Source of the DNA: Ceratotherium simum simum
Lineage: Eukaryota; Chordata; Mammalia; Perissodactyla; Rhinocerotidae
NCBI RefSeq assembly: GCF_000283155.1
Contig: NW_004454173.1
Location: 9,121,920 to 9,185,919 of the forward strand
DNA: 64,000 bases
Direction: 5' to 3'
This document shows, in pieces, positions 24,154-37,737 of the stretch. Within the stretch, counting starts at the first letter, position 1. The number at the start of each line of letters is the position of its first letter. Made by a program: the position numbers and the translations under genes. The notes beneath the pieces were generated by a model, which did not search any database, had not been told where the DNA came from, and was given only the letters and a program-made list of their open reading frames with translations.

Positions 24154-24576
24154 GTGGTAAGTCAGACAGAGAAAGACAAATAGTGTATGATCTCACTTAT
24201 ATGTTGAATCTAAAATAAATCAAGCTCATAGATACAGAGAACAGGTTGGTCGTTGCCAGAGACAGGGGGTTGGGGGGTGGGCAAAATAGGTGAAGGTGGT
24301 CAGAAGGTACAAACTTCCAGTTGTAATATAAATAAGACCTGGGAATGTAATGTACAGCATAGTGACCATAGTTTACAATACTGTATTGTACGTGTGGAAG
24401 TTGCTAACAGTAGATTTTAAAAGTTCTCATCACAGGAAAAAATAATTTGTACCTGTGTGTTGATGGATGTTAACTAAAATTATTGTGGTAATCATTTTGT
24501 AATATATATATATATTAAATCATTATATTGTATGCTTAAAATTAATAAATGTATGTCAATTATATATCAATTAAAA
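24154..24576 (+). mobile_element. 5'-truncated L1 3' end nested in an older L1
   Basis: This is an L1 3' UTR of an intermediate-age subfamily, with TGATCTCACTTATATGTTGA, CATAGTGACCATAGTTTACA and TGTTAACTAAAATTATTGTG, and an A-rich end. It interrupts the older L1 and is flanked by the 11-base duplication AAAGATCAAAT (24143-24153 and 24577-24587). Confidence 0.88.
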
Positions 24577-24587
24577 AAAGATCAAAT

Positions 24588-25130
24588 TTGAAAAACAAAT
24601 TCTTAAAACTTATAGAAGAACGTATGGGAAACTATTGAGTTTGGGTAGGATTTCTTAAATAATTTTTTTGTAAAAAGCATCAACTGGAAAGGAAAACAGT
24701 GACAAATCTGACTCCACAAAAATTTAAAACATTTATACTACAAAAGTCGCTATAAATAAAGCAAAAGGATAAGCACATGCAGGGGGAAGATATTAGCAAT
24801 AAATACAACAAAGATTCTGTATCTAGAATTTATAAAAAACCAGTGATCCACTCCTAGGGATGCACTAGAGAAATTCTCAAATATTGGTACAATGGAAAAT
24901 ATTGAAAAATGTTCACTGAAATCTTTTCAATTCTTGGTTATTATAAACAATGAAATATCCACTAATTAAGAGACTGGATAAGTGAATTGTGGTTTACTAA
25001 TACACTGGAACACTATACAGCAGTTAAAATAAATGTATCATGGGTGTATATATCAATACAGATAATACAAAAATTTTAATGCTGAATGAAAAAAAAAGTA
25101 AGTTTTGGGAAGACATATGCTAAAATGTTA
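24588..25130 (+). mobile_element. Continuation of the older L1
   Basis: L1 ORF2 3' sequence continues after the nested insertion (AAAGCATCAACTGGAAAG, CAATAAATACAACAAAGATTCTG, AATACACTGGAACACTATAC). It ends close to the ERE SINE at 25139. Confidence 0.75.
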
Positions 25131-25138
25131 AATTTTTC

Positions 25139-25377
25139 TTTTTTTTGTGAGGAAGATTAGCCCTGAGCCAACATCTGTTGCCGATCCTCCTCTTTTTGCT
25201 GAGGAAGATTGGCCCTGGACTAACATCCATATCCATCATCCTCTACTTTATATGGGACGCTGCCACAGCATGGCTTGACAAGTGGTGCGTCTGTGCGTGC
25301 CCAGGATCTGAACCTGCGATCCCTGGGCTGCCGCAGCAGAGCATGTGACCTTAACTGCTACACCACCGGGCCGGTCC
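25139..25377 (-). mobile_element. ERE-type SINE, reverse orientation
   Basis: Read on the minus strand it begins GGGACCGGCCCGGTGGTG and ends in GGGCTAATCTTCCTCAC plus A tract. It sits just downstream of the degenerate L1 mosaic. The target-site duplication is not clear in the AT-rich flanks. Confidence 0.92.
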
Positions 25378-27192
25378 CTAAATATTTTTTTTTAATGTGC
25401 AAAATACTGAAATATATTTTGGATGTCTTTAGTTACATCTACTTGTATAGTAAAAGTCTAAAAACATACATGAAAACAACGAACTCCAAATCCAGGATAG
25501 TAGTTACCTTTAATGAGAGAAGTTGAACAGGATCAAAGAAGAGTACTCAAAGATCTTCAATTATAATGTTTTATTTCTTAAAAATCAAACCAAAAGCAAA
25601 AAGATCAGTAATAAATATGACAAATACTAAATATCACAAGTCTGTGGTGGCTATTTGGGTATGTGTAATATTATTCTCTACTCCCTTAGGTATGTTTAAA
25701 ATGTTTGGCATTATTAATAAATTAAAAGGAAAGGGTGGGTTGAATGACCACATTCCCTTCTCTTGCCCAGAGAATCGTGGTCCCCCATGCTATCCTGAGC
25801 CTGAGTCTGTAGCACAGTTCGTAGAACATCACACTGCAGATGGGCAGGTATTTTGTATGGGCTATATGTATCTTCTTGTTTCTTTGGAAAAATGACTTCT
25901 GATTTCCCAATGACATTCTTTGTGCCATGATAAATTGAGGATTGTGTACTGTTATCTCTTTTGATACATGTGGCATCTTCCTTTATGGAGAAAGAGACAA
26001 GTGACTGCTAAAGCAGTTGACAGGGCTGAGTCAGAAGAGCAGCATCCAGAACTATCAAGGGATTATGACCCATTCAGCCTGTTGATGAAGGTTTTAAGTT
26101 ACTAGAGATACTGAGGGGCTTTCTGAATCATCATCAGAGGATAAACTGTTGCTTGATGTTGTTTTGTAGCAAGTATTATCAACTCCAAAGAATTAGAACC
26201 GATCTCAGTAAAATTGTATATTTACTTAGCTGGACCCTTTCTTTATCCATTCTGACTGGTGCTCATCAGAATAAGTCACTGAACCCCCAAAGACCCCAGC
26301 CATGCTCCTCACTATTCTGCATGAGTAGAATTTCCTGAGCCTCTGCTCGGAGTGAGAAAAAGCAAGCACATTATTATTGCTGACAAATGTTCCCTTTTGA
26401 GCTGGGACCATCAGCAACATTTCCTTCTTTTGGTCAGGTGTCCTCAGACTGGATTGTTTATAAAATTATTGTTTTCCCTTTTGTCACTTACAATTCAGCT
26501 TCAGTGATGGAGGTTTGGTAGTAAGTGGCTTTTCTTGTAATTAGAAAACGACCTTCTGACAGGATAAAGCTTGGAATTGCTCTCTTTGTGAAATGAGCAG
26601 GTCTGTGTTTGCAGGATTAACTCAATTCCCACTGCCGTTGCTGGCAGCGGAATTGCCAGAGCAGTTTGGGGACTGGATTGAACTTTTCCTACAGAAATCA
26701 TGCAGCTGCACAGCTGCGGTCACACAAATTCCCTCCCCCGTTGTCGGTTTTCTGACAGCTTTTTCCATAGCGCAGTTTGGAGAGTGGAGAGCCTGTTTCT
26801 GAGACAGAGAAGTGTTTTCACACCTGAAGTGTAATTTCACACCTTGTGTTTCTCAGCAGATAAGTGCATAAAATAACACATCAAACCGGAATAGAAAAAG
26901 ATCAACATAGAAAGAAAACCGCAGGTTGTAATTTGTTTCCTATCTTACAATACTCTTGTAGGGAACAGTAAATTACAGGGATCTGGGTTTACACTTTTAA
27001 AAGTTTGACTTGTTGTTAGGTGGGAAAGTGAGCAGTAAACACTAATCCGCTTTCAGCCTGTGTGGAACAGAATGTACAGACTGACAGAATTCGGGAAACA
27101 CCCTAACAGTTAGATTGTTTTTTAGAAAAATAGAACACGTGAGTTAGTGATAAAAATTGTAGTTAAAAGTCTAGAAATCGATAAATAATTTT

Positions 27193-27440
27193 ATTTATTT
27201 ATTTTTTTTGTGAGGAAGATCAGCCCTGAGCTAACATTCAATGCCAATCCTCCTCTTTTTTTTGGTGAGGAAGATTGGCCCTAGGCTAGCATCTGTGCCC
27301 ATCTTCCTCTACTTTATATGGAACGTCGCCACAGCGTGGCTTGATAAGCAGTGCATCGGTGCGTACCTGGGATCCAAACCCTTGAACCCCACTGCCACAG
27401 TGGAGTGCTCGCACTTAACCGCTGTGCCACTGGGAGCCCC
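27193..27440 (-). mobile_element. ERE-type SINE, reverse orientation
   Basis: The minus strand reads GGGGCTCCCAGTGGCACAGC through the body to TTCCTCAC and poly(A). ATAAATAATTT occurs on both sides (27181-27191 and 27441-27451), giving a clean target-site duplication. Confidence 0.92.
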
Positions 27441-29139
27441 ATAAATAATTTCAATAAAATATAATTGTGTGAGGAGATGATATTCTTTGTAATGATACAT
27501 TCAGAAATTTTAGCAGTAGTAGACATTGTCAGTAAAATTTGGATATTGTCTTTCCTTTCTATAAATGACTAAACATATGATGCTAATCATTTTATAGCAC
27601 TCTGGTGCTGGAGTTATAAAACAAGGGATTTCGCTTCATTTTTTGAGTTTGAAAACTAAAGACCAAAAGAAAAAAAAAGTTAAGCCTCCTGGATAGTCAT
27701 AAATATTCATTAAAAAATATTTAACATTTATTGAATGTTTGCCACCTGTTAAACATCCGGTCAGGCATCGGGGGTGCAGAGGTAACAAGACAATCCCTCC
27801 TTCTACCAGTGGGGAACTGACGGTCTTGCAGTTGGGTAAACAGGCAGTGACACTGCTGGGTGGTGAGTGCTGAGATCTAGGCTAAAACTAGATTTTGATG
27901 AAGGCTGCAGGAGGCTTGTCTGAACCAGGGCTGCGGGGAGGAGGAAGTGATCAGCAGATTCCTGGATACAGTGATGTTTCAAAACCAGCTAATGAACCGA
28001 GGGCAAGTGAAGGTGGATATCACTTGGGATGTCAGCGCATGCACAGCTTGTGCAGAGTGAAAAGGAAAGAGAGCAGGACAGGCTAGATATCCTGCAGGTG
28101 GTTCAGTGTAGTGGGAATGCAGTGTGTAAGGGCGACAGGGGTGCACAGTGAGACCGGAAGACAAAGAGAGCCAGGGGATGTAGTCTATACCAGGAAATTT
28201 AGTGTTATCCCGAGATTAGTGGGAAGTCTGGAAGGTTTAGTTTTTTTTATTAGTGAGAGTGACATGACCAGATATGCAATTTACAAAGATCCCTCTGTCT
28301 GTGGGACAGGGCAATCGTGTGACTGGAGTTTGGTGAGGAAACATGCAGAAATGCACATGAGAGATGCTGGTGACCTGAGCTTACGGTGTACACTGAGAGT
28401 TCAGTGGCATTGGGGATGGAAAGAAGTGGGTGGATTTGGGGTTGGTTGGCTGGACTAGGAGTGAGGAAGCCAGTCTTGTCAAAAATGTAGTCCTGATGCC
28501 TCATCTGGATCATTGAGTGGATGAAACTACCATTCCCAGAGATGGGGAACACTGGAGCAGCAAGTTTTTAAGAGTTGGGGACGTATTGGTGTGAGATGTG
28601 TGTGGATGTCCACTAAAAGAAGTGTGGTATTCAGTTGGGTCTTGAGCTTGGGAGGGAAGACTAGGCCAGAGATACAAATTTGATTCAGTTGACATTGGAT
28701 GGATGAGATGGTCCAAAAAATATGTAGAGAGTGAGAAGAGACTAACCTAGGCATAAAACAGTATTTTGACTATGAAAAGAAAAAAAAACATGTAGAACAA
28801 AATGTATATACTTATCTTGTTACATAAATAAAATGTGGATGAAGAACTGTGCATGGCACATATGCCCACGCATGTATACACCCCTGCATACAGAGAACGT
28901 CTAATAAACATCAGCAAGGTGCCCGATAGTGGGCTGGAGGAAACTTTAAGCGTTCAAAGTAATAATCCCTTTCCTTAATAATTCATGTAAGATATATTAG
29001 TTCTGCAAGAAGTACCATGCATAAGGATGCTGCTCAGTATGTTAAAAAGGAAAAGTTTGCAGCCCATGTAAATATTACAACTAAACCAACAGAACAGAAA
29101 GCACTGATGTTTTCTTATTTCCATTATTTTTTTTCTTAG

Positions 29140-29453
29140 ATACATATGGAAAGCTCTTTCTCCTCAATTCTGTGGGTCAAGAGATGTCACGCTGCAAGAC
29201 ATCCATTCGACGTGGTCAGCCCAGTCCTGTCTATAAGGAGACCTTTGTTTTCCAGGTGGCCCTCTTTCAGCTCTCTGATGTCACGTTGATGATTTCCATT
29301 TATAATAGGCGTACTATGAAGCGTAAAGAGATGATTGGTTGGATTGCTCTGGGCCAGAACAGTAGTGGAGAGGAGGAACAAGACCACTGGGAGGAGATGA
29401 AGGAGGCCAAAGGTCAGCAGGTCTGCAGGTGGCACACCTTGCTCGAGTCCTAG
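29140..29453 (+). CDS. SYT16: SYT16 last coding exon: C2B end and WHxL terminus
   Basis: This terminal coding exon opens with AT (completing the Asp codon) and ends with TAG at 29451-29453, giving 103 residues after the shared codon. It contains [20 protein letters not shown], the [13 protein letters not shown] turn, [20 protein letters not shown], and the C-terminal CRWHTLLES. The WHxL motif is the conserved end of synaptotagmin C2B domains, linked in the family to vesicle docking. Loop 3, where calcium-binding synaptotagmins carry paired Asp residues, reads [11 protein letters not shown] and is strongly basic. The ending matches SYT16 as I recall it. The closest alternative, SYT14, shares the architecture. 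Confidence 0.96.
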
Positions 29454-32400
29454 GTTTGCCAACGGGCATTTGTGTGCTACATCCACCCTGGTGACCCGTG
29501 TTACGACCACTGGTACCAACTGAGCGCATGCTGGCAGGCTTTGTAAAGACAGGCTTTCAATAGCGATTGGATTCTACTAACCCCTAGGATATTCTGGGAG
29601 TGGGGGGATCTTTGGGTTTCTCAAAGGTTTGATTTGGATTTAAGTATTGTAATTTTTAAAAATCCTAAATAATCAGTCAACTATATGGAAAATGTTAACG
29701 TAGTTGCAAGCAGTGATGATGTGTTAATTTGTGTTAATAGCTTATTGAGTTTTGGTTCAGGCTATGGAATGAAGCTTCTGCTGTCTCTGTTTGCTTGAAG
29801 AGTAACCTGAGATTGCAAGAGAGCTGTTAAATGTTACTATTTGCAACCACTTATGAGTATGAATCAGAATTTTCTTAATATGGTGCGAAAAACTCCAAAA
29901 CACAGAAATGAGTCAGATGCCGAGGCTCATAGAAGAATGTAACTGTCATCCATAATCCCCTATTTCACATTTTTCCCTTTATCAAAAAAAAAAAAAAAAC
30001 CACCCTCATTTATTTACCTAACAAATAAATGTTATAAACTTGCACTTAGAAAACAAATTTGTATTAATTAAATACCTCTTTTTATCTCATTTATATATTG
30101 TGGTTTACTATGAGATTTGGTTAGATGAATCATTTTGAAGCTGAAAAAAGAGTTCAAAAACTACTTGTCTCCTTTTGACTGTGTAGGATTTTCCAGCTTA
30201 CAACTTTCAAGGTTTTTATGCTGTTTTTCTCACCTAATAAATTCCTACAGAATGAGAAAAGCAAAACCCTATTTAAATCATGGTATTACTGATTTTTCTG
30301 ACTTTAGCATTCTCCTTATAGATTATAGTTTTTCTATATTCAATAATATATACTCATCCATATATTTGAATGTACGCCTGCATGTAACCCATACTCTTTT
30401 TTATGCACTATTTTCCATCATTGGCATAGTAAATTGTACACAATGGGTCTTTAATAAATGTTGATTTGATTGACTCTTAGAAATGAACATGCTATAATAC
30501 CTGTGAATGAAGAAATATCCTCAGCTGGTATGGAATGACACTAAATTTTTCGTTGAGCGTTTGAAGTGCCTATAATTGTCCTTTTTCATGGCGTTTGCAG
30601 CAAATATATTAGTCACTACTTGCATTCTGGGCCTGTGCCATGTAGAACACTGGTCTTGTGTGGTTACGAGCATGAACTTTTACTTCCGACTGACTTTTAC
30701 CTATTTGTGCAGGGCATGTTTATTTTTCTTTTTTCTTAGATCTGAGCCCTTTATTGCAATTACTTTAAATAGGCAGTAATAAAAAAAGGGAAGGGAATGT
30801 GTGTACATGTAACTCCGAGCCCAGCGTGCAGCTTTTCTGAGCAATTGCTCAGTCGCTTATTTTCAGCTTGTATGTTTCATTGTTGACTTTTTGCTGTCTG
30901 TGGGACGAGTGATAGCTAGTGATGGATGTATACAGTTAAAAACACAGAACTCCTCCTCAGCTCTGCATTTGGACAGATTGTAAACGTAGGCTGTAGCACT
31001 TGAAGAACATATTTATTCCTTACTGTGTATAATGGTTATCCTGAGAAGACCAGACTAGGGCACAGAATAACCCTACAACGATTTCAAGTTCCAACTTTTG
31101 AAAGAAGTGATCTCACATGAAAGAATCAGAATTAGCAAAATAAATTAATATCTTAATTTCTTTTTGGGTCTTGGGAGTTTCCTATATAATGCTGCTCAGT
31201 TCTTGGGAATGAGTAATAAAACCATGCTCCTTTGGGTTTTTACCCTGCCTTTCCTTGGAAGACCTCAAAGTGCTTTTCCAACATTATGTCCATTAAACGC
31301 TGAGTGGTCTCTGCAGTGTGGCTGTGTCATCGAGGAGAACTGAGTGCAATTGATTAAGTAGCGGCACAAAGAATTGGCTTTTCACATCCCTTACTCTCTT
31401 TATGTGCTTGTGTTTAAAGGGAAGTAGAGCAGCCTTGTTATGCTTTCCTTTATGCAGGAACATAAAAGCAGCATTCACTTTAAAATTTACATTTGCAAAA
31501 AACCTGCATATATTGTAGAGACAGCCCTGGATTTTTCCCCTCATATTTTCCCCCTCCGCATTTTGTTGCATCCTTTGTCTCATGTTGCCTAGTGGTCACC
31601 TATCCTTCATTTTCTGCTGCCTTACCCCACCCAGTTTTGAGGTTTTCTGCTGGTGAGGTGGAGATATCCCTGTGTGTTTGATCTGCCTTCCAGTAGTCTG
31701 CTTATGGTGCAGTTACAGGAATGTGCAGCATTTTAAGGGAAGAGATGCCTGAAACGCGTTTTTTATTTTTATAATTATACTGTGTTGGTATTACTCACCA
31801 TGTTGGATGCATGCACATCTTGAACATACAGCAACATTCACCCCACAGCTGAGTGTATAAACATAAAATGCTAATGACAAGATACATTAAAATGTGAGGC
31901 TGAATTTTTTTTACATTGATTTGAAATTCTGGTTTAGTAAGAACTTTTGATTTTGTGCACTTAAACTCCCTCATTTTCTTGGCAAAGTCTAGACACAATG
32001 CATTTAACGTGCTTTTCACTCGAGCTTCTACATCTACGTTTGCTTTTCAAAAGAGTTATGAAAGATAATTAGTTGGTTCTGCAATGAAAAGCTGCTTTTG
32101 CCCATTTTATCCAGCTAATAATTAATATCTCATAGGGACATTTGAAATTGCAGAAGCACCAGTTTTGCTGCCTGAGTAGTTCTTTCCATGATTTTTCCTG
32201 AAGAGAATGCTTTTTAAATAATATCGTGGAGGGTAAAGGATGCACTAGGCTTCTGGAACTGGGCTTTATAGCGTGCCTTCTTTCTGGGCGTGAGTTGACG
32301 CTGAATTGAGAAGTGCTGGTTTCCCCAGTCTCGGTGGTGGCTCTTGAGCTCCCTCTGACCATTGTTGACTTTTTAAATGGGCCATTCACCAGGCAGCCGA

Positions 32401-33489
32401 GCACCTGCTCCACTTCTGTCTCCTTCACTGGCTCCCAGTGTGATGCGCAGTTGTTTTCGACCCTGTTTTTGCTGATGGTGCATAACTGTGAAGGGAAGTC
32501 TTGCCATCCTGAACAGAAGAAGAAGTCGTAATGCCTTTGGATGTATTACACTCGGCATTCCACCTGCCCGAAGTTTGAGAAAGAATTCTCAGCATGATTG
32601 CAAGGGGAAGAGAGAGTATGGCACTGCATTTAGGCACTGTTGACCCTGCTCCTCCTTCAATGACGGTAACTGATTGACCTCAAACGTTGATATTCTCCAG
32701 AGTGCTAGGTGCTACACCAAGCCTGAAACACAGCCTCTGCCTTTGCAACATGGAGCTCTCACAATATTTTACAAATTGTTGACACTTCTCAGTTAGTCAC
32801 TCTGCTGTACGTCCTGGCTGCACTAAATGGTTTTATCTGACAACCAAAACTCTCTTCTTCTCAAGTAAAGCATTATTTAAGTGGAAACTACCATCAGTTT
32901 AAATGAAAATGCTTCTCTGCTAGCTGTTGAATTGATTAAATTGATGGTTCAGTGTGGGTTTCCCAAAAGCCTGGTTATCCTTTTGCAGCAGAGGACTTAG
33001 TACATTAAGATCAGAAAAGTGAGTAGGAAAGGATGATTTGTAGATGACATAAAACTAAATGGAGGCATATTCTTTAATGATAAAGAAACAAGATTAGAAA
33101 ACATGCATGGAATCTCCTCTTACCTTTGAGGAAACAGTACCTAAAGAACATTCCATTCTGTTTGATCCACAACAAAAGCAAATGATAGATAATCCTGAAA
33201 TGGCAAAAGTATTTTTATTGTTTTTAAAAAAATCATTCATTTGTTCCAAAGAGAAAAGCTAGGCAAACTATAAAACACACATACAAATCATATAGCACGT
33301 GTATGGAAGTAATAAAGAATAAATAAATATGCTGGATAGTTTCAGCATCCACTGGCATATATTGAAGAAGAGTAAACTAATAAACCAAAAGACATTTCAG
33401 GTTAACTAGCTATTTTTTACAACTTGTGGATTTCTGGGAAATACTTGAAGATGGGGGAAATGAAACTGGTCTAACACAACTCAGAGACG

Positions 33490-33695
33490 TTAGCATAGGC
33501 TGTGGGCTTAGCCTGGGTTGTTTGGATGGAACTCTGCTAACTGTGGGGCCTTAAGAAAATGGCTTAGCCAGCCTGTGTCCCTGTTTACTCAACTAGAAAT
33601 GGATATAATACCTACCTCTAAGGTTTTTAAAAAGACATTAATGAAATAACCTCATAGAGCTGGCATATAGTCAGCATTCAGTATTTCCCCCTCAC
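33490..33695 (+). mobile_element. MIR SINE fragment
   Basis: TACTCAACTAGAAATGGATA, ATACCTACCTCTAAGG and AGCTGGCATATAGTCAGCA match the 3' half of MIR. Confidence 0.6.
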
Positions 33696-36600
33696 AATCA
33701 TGCTTAAAAAAGAAAAAGGCATTTAAGATTTATTTCTCTTTCTAGTGAAAGTAATAGTAACATTAGAGAAAAGCTAAAGACCATTTTCAGGTACTTTAAA
33801 AAGGATATGCTCATGGAGCTAGTCTGAATTTGTAAAGAAAGGAAGTCTTATTGGGGCAACCTAAACAGAAGTAAGCCTGGTGTATGGAGGAAATTGAGCC
33901 TTAATAAATCACCAATGAGGTATAATAACCAAATCTTTGTCTTTTACCCTCTTAGCTTGAGTGGGGGACAGGTACAAAACCTTGGGGCTTGTGTGCACAT
34001 CTTGGTAAGTCACTGACAAGGCCCCTCCTCGCCCCAGCTCTTCTCTGCTCCTCATCCATGGACAGAGCACTTCGTACCTATCCAGAGTTGGTAAAGGCGG
34101 CATCTTGAGTACATTTTTCAACTTTGATCTGAAAAAGTAAAATAAATGGTGTGGCACTGTACTGACACTTCTTAAAATGGACAGCACTTTTTTTTGGCCT
34201 ATGTTATATATTCATATTATATACTTATAGGCAAAAATTTTTAAATGATCTAATAATGCAGCTATCAAAACTTATCTAACTATTTGACTGGAAAGTTCTA
34301 TTCAGGACCAACTATTTCTCATTGTTGCCCTTAAGAGATCATAATGAAAGGAATTCTATCAGAGTTGATACTAACTCCCTTTTAAAATGGCTTTTAAGAG
34401 TGACTTGATGTAATACAAAGCAAGTTTGGTTGTTCTCAAGTGTTCAAACCTTGAGTGAAGAGGAGACTTTCCTGAGAATTTAGAAAAAACTTTGTGGACG
34501 TTTGTTCTGGAGAAGTGGTCAGCAACAAAGCCCCTGAAGTTTAGTGTCACCAGGTGCCATGAACCGGTCAGGTACCATTTGTGGTTTTCAACTAAGTGTG
34601 AATCTGGGATGGGGGAGTGTGAGGCTACATTCCCAGTCTTGCCAAATTGCCAAAGCGCTGACTCGAGGTCTAGGCTTCCCAATTCAGAAGAAACGTGAAG
34701 AAATTGGAGAAGAATCACTTAGCTTAGGGGTTTTAGTTGGGAATAATTCTGCATGTAGGGAAGTTAAAGGGGTGCATGGGAACTGAGAAGGCTGTGCAGT
34801 GATGTCTGGTAACCGTCATCCAGAATGTAAAGAGTCTTCCCAAGAGGACAATGTCCTCCTCCTCTTCTTGACCGTGTGCACAGTTAGAGCTTCTACCTGA
34901 ATCAAGTCTAGAGTTTAACTTACGTATAAGGAGAATTATATGAAGGTTGTTTTGTATTAATTCCAAATGTATTCATTGGATTTCCTTGTGTCTAACACTG
35001 TGCTATTAGAAATAGCACAGGACTGAATATCTTTTTGGCCTGCTGTGACTACACATTGAAGCAATTAATCCTCATCATAAAAACAACAATACTTACCAAT
35101 ATACAGTTAAATCAGTCTAATCACGGGCCGTAAAAAGTAAAGTTCCTTGCTATGGGTTATTGGAAGGAGGTAAAACGTGCTGACTGACTTTCTTGGAGAA
35201 AGTGTCTAGGAAGCCCAGGACCTGCTGTGGGCCTTGGTCACATTGGAAGGGGAATCACTGAGGGAGATCACAGAATCATCATCTTTGGAAGTCTTTTAAA
35301 ATAGAAACATCTGCTTGAGGTGTTGGTTCTGTCTAAAGGAGAATGGGAGGGCACCCAGGATAGTCTTTATAAAGTTCCTTCTAAGTCTAATATTTTGTAT
35401 GTAACCTCCAAACAGAATCAACAATAACAACATCTAGGCCTGTCCTCTTCCCTTTTGGACATTTTTTCCACACTGATTTTTCTCTACAACGTGGAGGGTT
35501 TTCTCTGGGGAGTTCCTGTTGGGGCTCTGATCAGGTGGCTTTGGGGATGCCTTCAGTCTCCGGGTGAGTTTCCTCTCCTGTGGTGCTCTGACTGTTTCTG
35601 TTTCCCCTGGGTCACAAAGCAGTTATATTAATAGCCACCGTGGAACCTATGAAACAGCTTGAGCCTTTATGGAACAAACTCAGAGGCAGTCATGGAGGCC
35701 CGTGGGTGCTCTTAGAATAAAACTACCACTGAATGTTGCTACCTGCTCCCCAGTGCTCACTAATGCTGCCTTCAAGTGTCCCCATGGGAGTTCTTACTTC
35801 AAGCTTTTGAGTGACAAGGCTACCAATTCTACTCTGAAGATAGTGAGAAAGCTGCCTTCCCATTGGGACTGCCATATTTACGCATTATTTTTGTCTACTT
35901 CCTTTTCCCCTTAAAGTGTCTACTTGCTGTTTTGTTAAAATTGTTTAGTTTATACAAAATTTATCCATTCAAAAGACATTTATTAAGTATATTATGTCCC
36001 AGACTTGGGGCTAGGGGCTGGAGAAGAGCAGATGAGTAAAACAGTGTGAGTTCAACAATCACTTTTGTTTCTAAATATTCCATTTTTTTTTATTATCCTT
36101 TAATTTTTGGCTTAAGTATTTCTGTAATGGTATCTTCCCTCCCTCTCCCCCACTGAAAGGGAGAAGACTTAAGGAAAGTGGAAGTTATTATTCTGCCTCT
36201 AGTTAAGAAATAAATGTACTTGTCAATCTATGCTTCCCTTCAAAATAAATGGATATGTTTTGCATCTGAGCGAAGAAATGCAGCATTCCATTACAGTAAT
36301 GAAATGAGTTATAGCAAGAAATAGAAGTTATATATTTAGTGTTTTTTTACTTTTATAACTAAATATTGAATGCCCTTTGCAGGACACTAAGTTAGACCCT
36401 GGAATGCTAGGTCTGTACCAACAAATGTGACACAGTTCTTGTAAACTCCGTGTTTTAATAGTTGAAAGACATTGCTGCATTTTACTTTTTGAAAGAGTGA
36501 ACTGGAGACAGTAGCTTCCAGGTAAAGAGGTGACAGTGTGGACAAGGATCCCTACTTACTTCTCTGTTTCTTTTGATTAAAACTTAGACATTAGAAACTA

Positions 36601-37455
36601 CACACATTTGAGGCATCCCTATGAAATGGGTACAGGTCAACATTGGGAGTGTCCCTACCTTGGCAGATGGACCAATAATTGTTTTCTAGTCTCAAACAAT
36701 TTCAAATCAGTCTAATCTGACTCTTAATTGCTTTCAATTTTATAACAGGAGACAAAGTGGGAGTTTTTCCAATGGATTCATTGTTTGTAATTCTTAACAT
36801 CATAAAAACTTATCTCATATATCTACTAAACATGTCTCAATCCATGTAAGTAAGGTCAGAATCTTGGACAGCCTAAAACTTCTTACTGAGGACAATTTTT
36901 TAGTGTTGCCCAGTTGATGGCCCATAATAAAAAAGATCACATCTCTTATTTGATGAAAACCTTGATATTTAGGGAAACACATCAGAAGGCTTCGAATAAA
37001 AACTGGTGAGGAACATGTACTAAAAGAATGATATTTCCATGTAAGTTATTCTGTATAATATATTCACATTCTAGGGCCTTATGTCTCTCTTAAGAGATTA
37101 TTTATCAAGTTCCTTATAGCTGGCACCTTGAGCAAAGCTTACTAATTTTGCCACACTTCCCTGTAGGCCGTGATAATCTTTATTAATTCACAACTACACC
37201 AAATTTTAATGCAGTCTTTTATTATGCCAACATACTAATGCAGCTACAAATCAAATTTTGTGAAATACAAAGTCTTTTCCAGAATTTTTAAATTTAATTT
37301 TATTGCAGATTTTATTATTTTAAGTTTGTGAAGAAGAAGTTAGTATTTGCATACTTTACTGTGACTGAAAAATTTCTGTAATAATATTTGTTGGAATGAG
37401 ATTTGACCTATATTTTTAGTAAAAAGCATGATGGTCTTTGTGATCTATTTATATT

Positions 37456-37707
37456 TTTGTTTGTTTGTTTGTTTTTGTTGAGGAAGATTGGCCCTGAGCT
37501 AACATCTGTTGCCAATCTTCCTCTTTTTGCTTGAGGAAGATTGTCCCTGATCTGTGCCAATCTTCTTCTATTTTTTGTATGTGGGATGCTGCCACAGCAT
37601 GGCTTGATGAGTGGCGTGTAGGTCAGTGCTCGGGATCTGAACCCATGAACCCCAGGGCCACTGAAGTGGAGTGCGCGAACTTAACCACTACACCACCGGG
37701 CCAGCCC
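37456..37707 (-). mobile_element. ERE-type SINE, reverse orientation
   Basis: The minus strand begins GGGCTGGCCCGGTGGTGTAG and the tail is (AAAC)n, seen on the plus strand as repeated GTTT at its left edge. It lies downstream of SYT16, next to an L1 3' fragment. Confidence 0.92.
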
Positions 37708-37737
37708 TTATTTACTGTTTTTTTTTAATTGGTAAAC

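Larger units (their letters stand above)
14528..29139 (+). other. SYT16: Large SYT16 intron, repeat-dense
   Basis: This 14.6 kb intron separates the two C2B exons. It holds a strong CTCF-like site at 15156-15173, three ERE SINEs (15996, 25139, 27193), an L1 3' end near 17982-18608, an MLT1-type LTR at 18740-19101, a tetranucleotide microsatellite at 19507-19612, and a long mosaic of degenerate L1 with a younger L1 nested in it (20840-25130). A repeat-free stretch around 26480-26960 has enhancer-like motifs. No extra exon is supported. The acceptor is a long T tract ending TTTTCTTAG. Confidence 0.8.

Noticed and set aside
30453..30458. AATAAA as the SYT16 poly(A) signal
   Set aside because: It sits within a repeat tail that normally reads AATAAATGTTGATTG, so the hexamer is expected from the repeat itself; kept only as a weak candidate.
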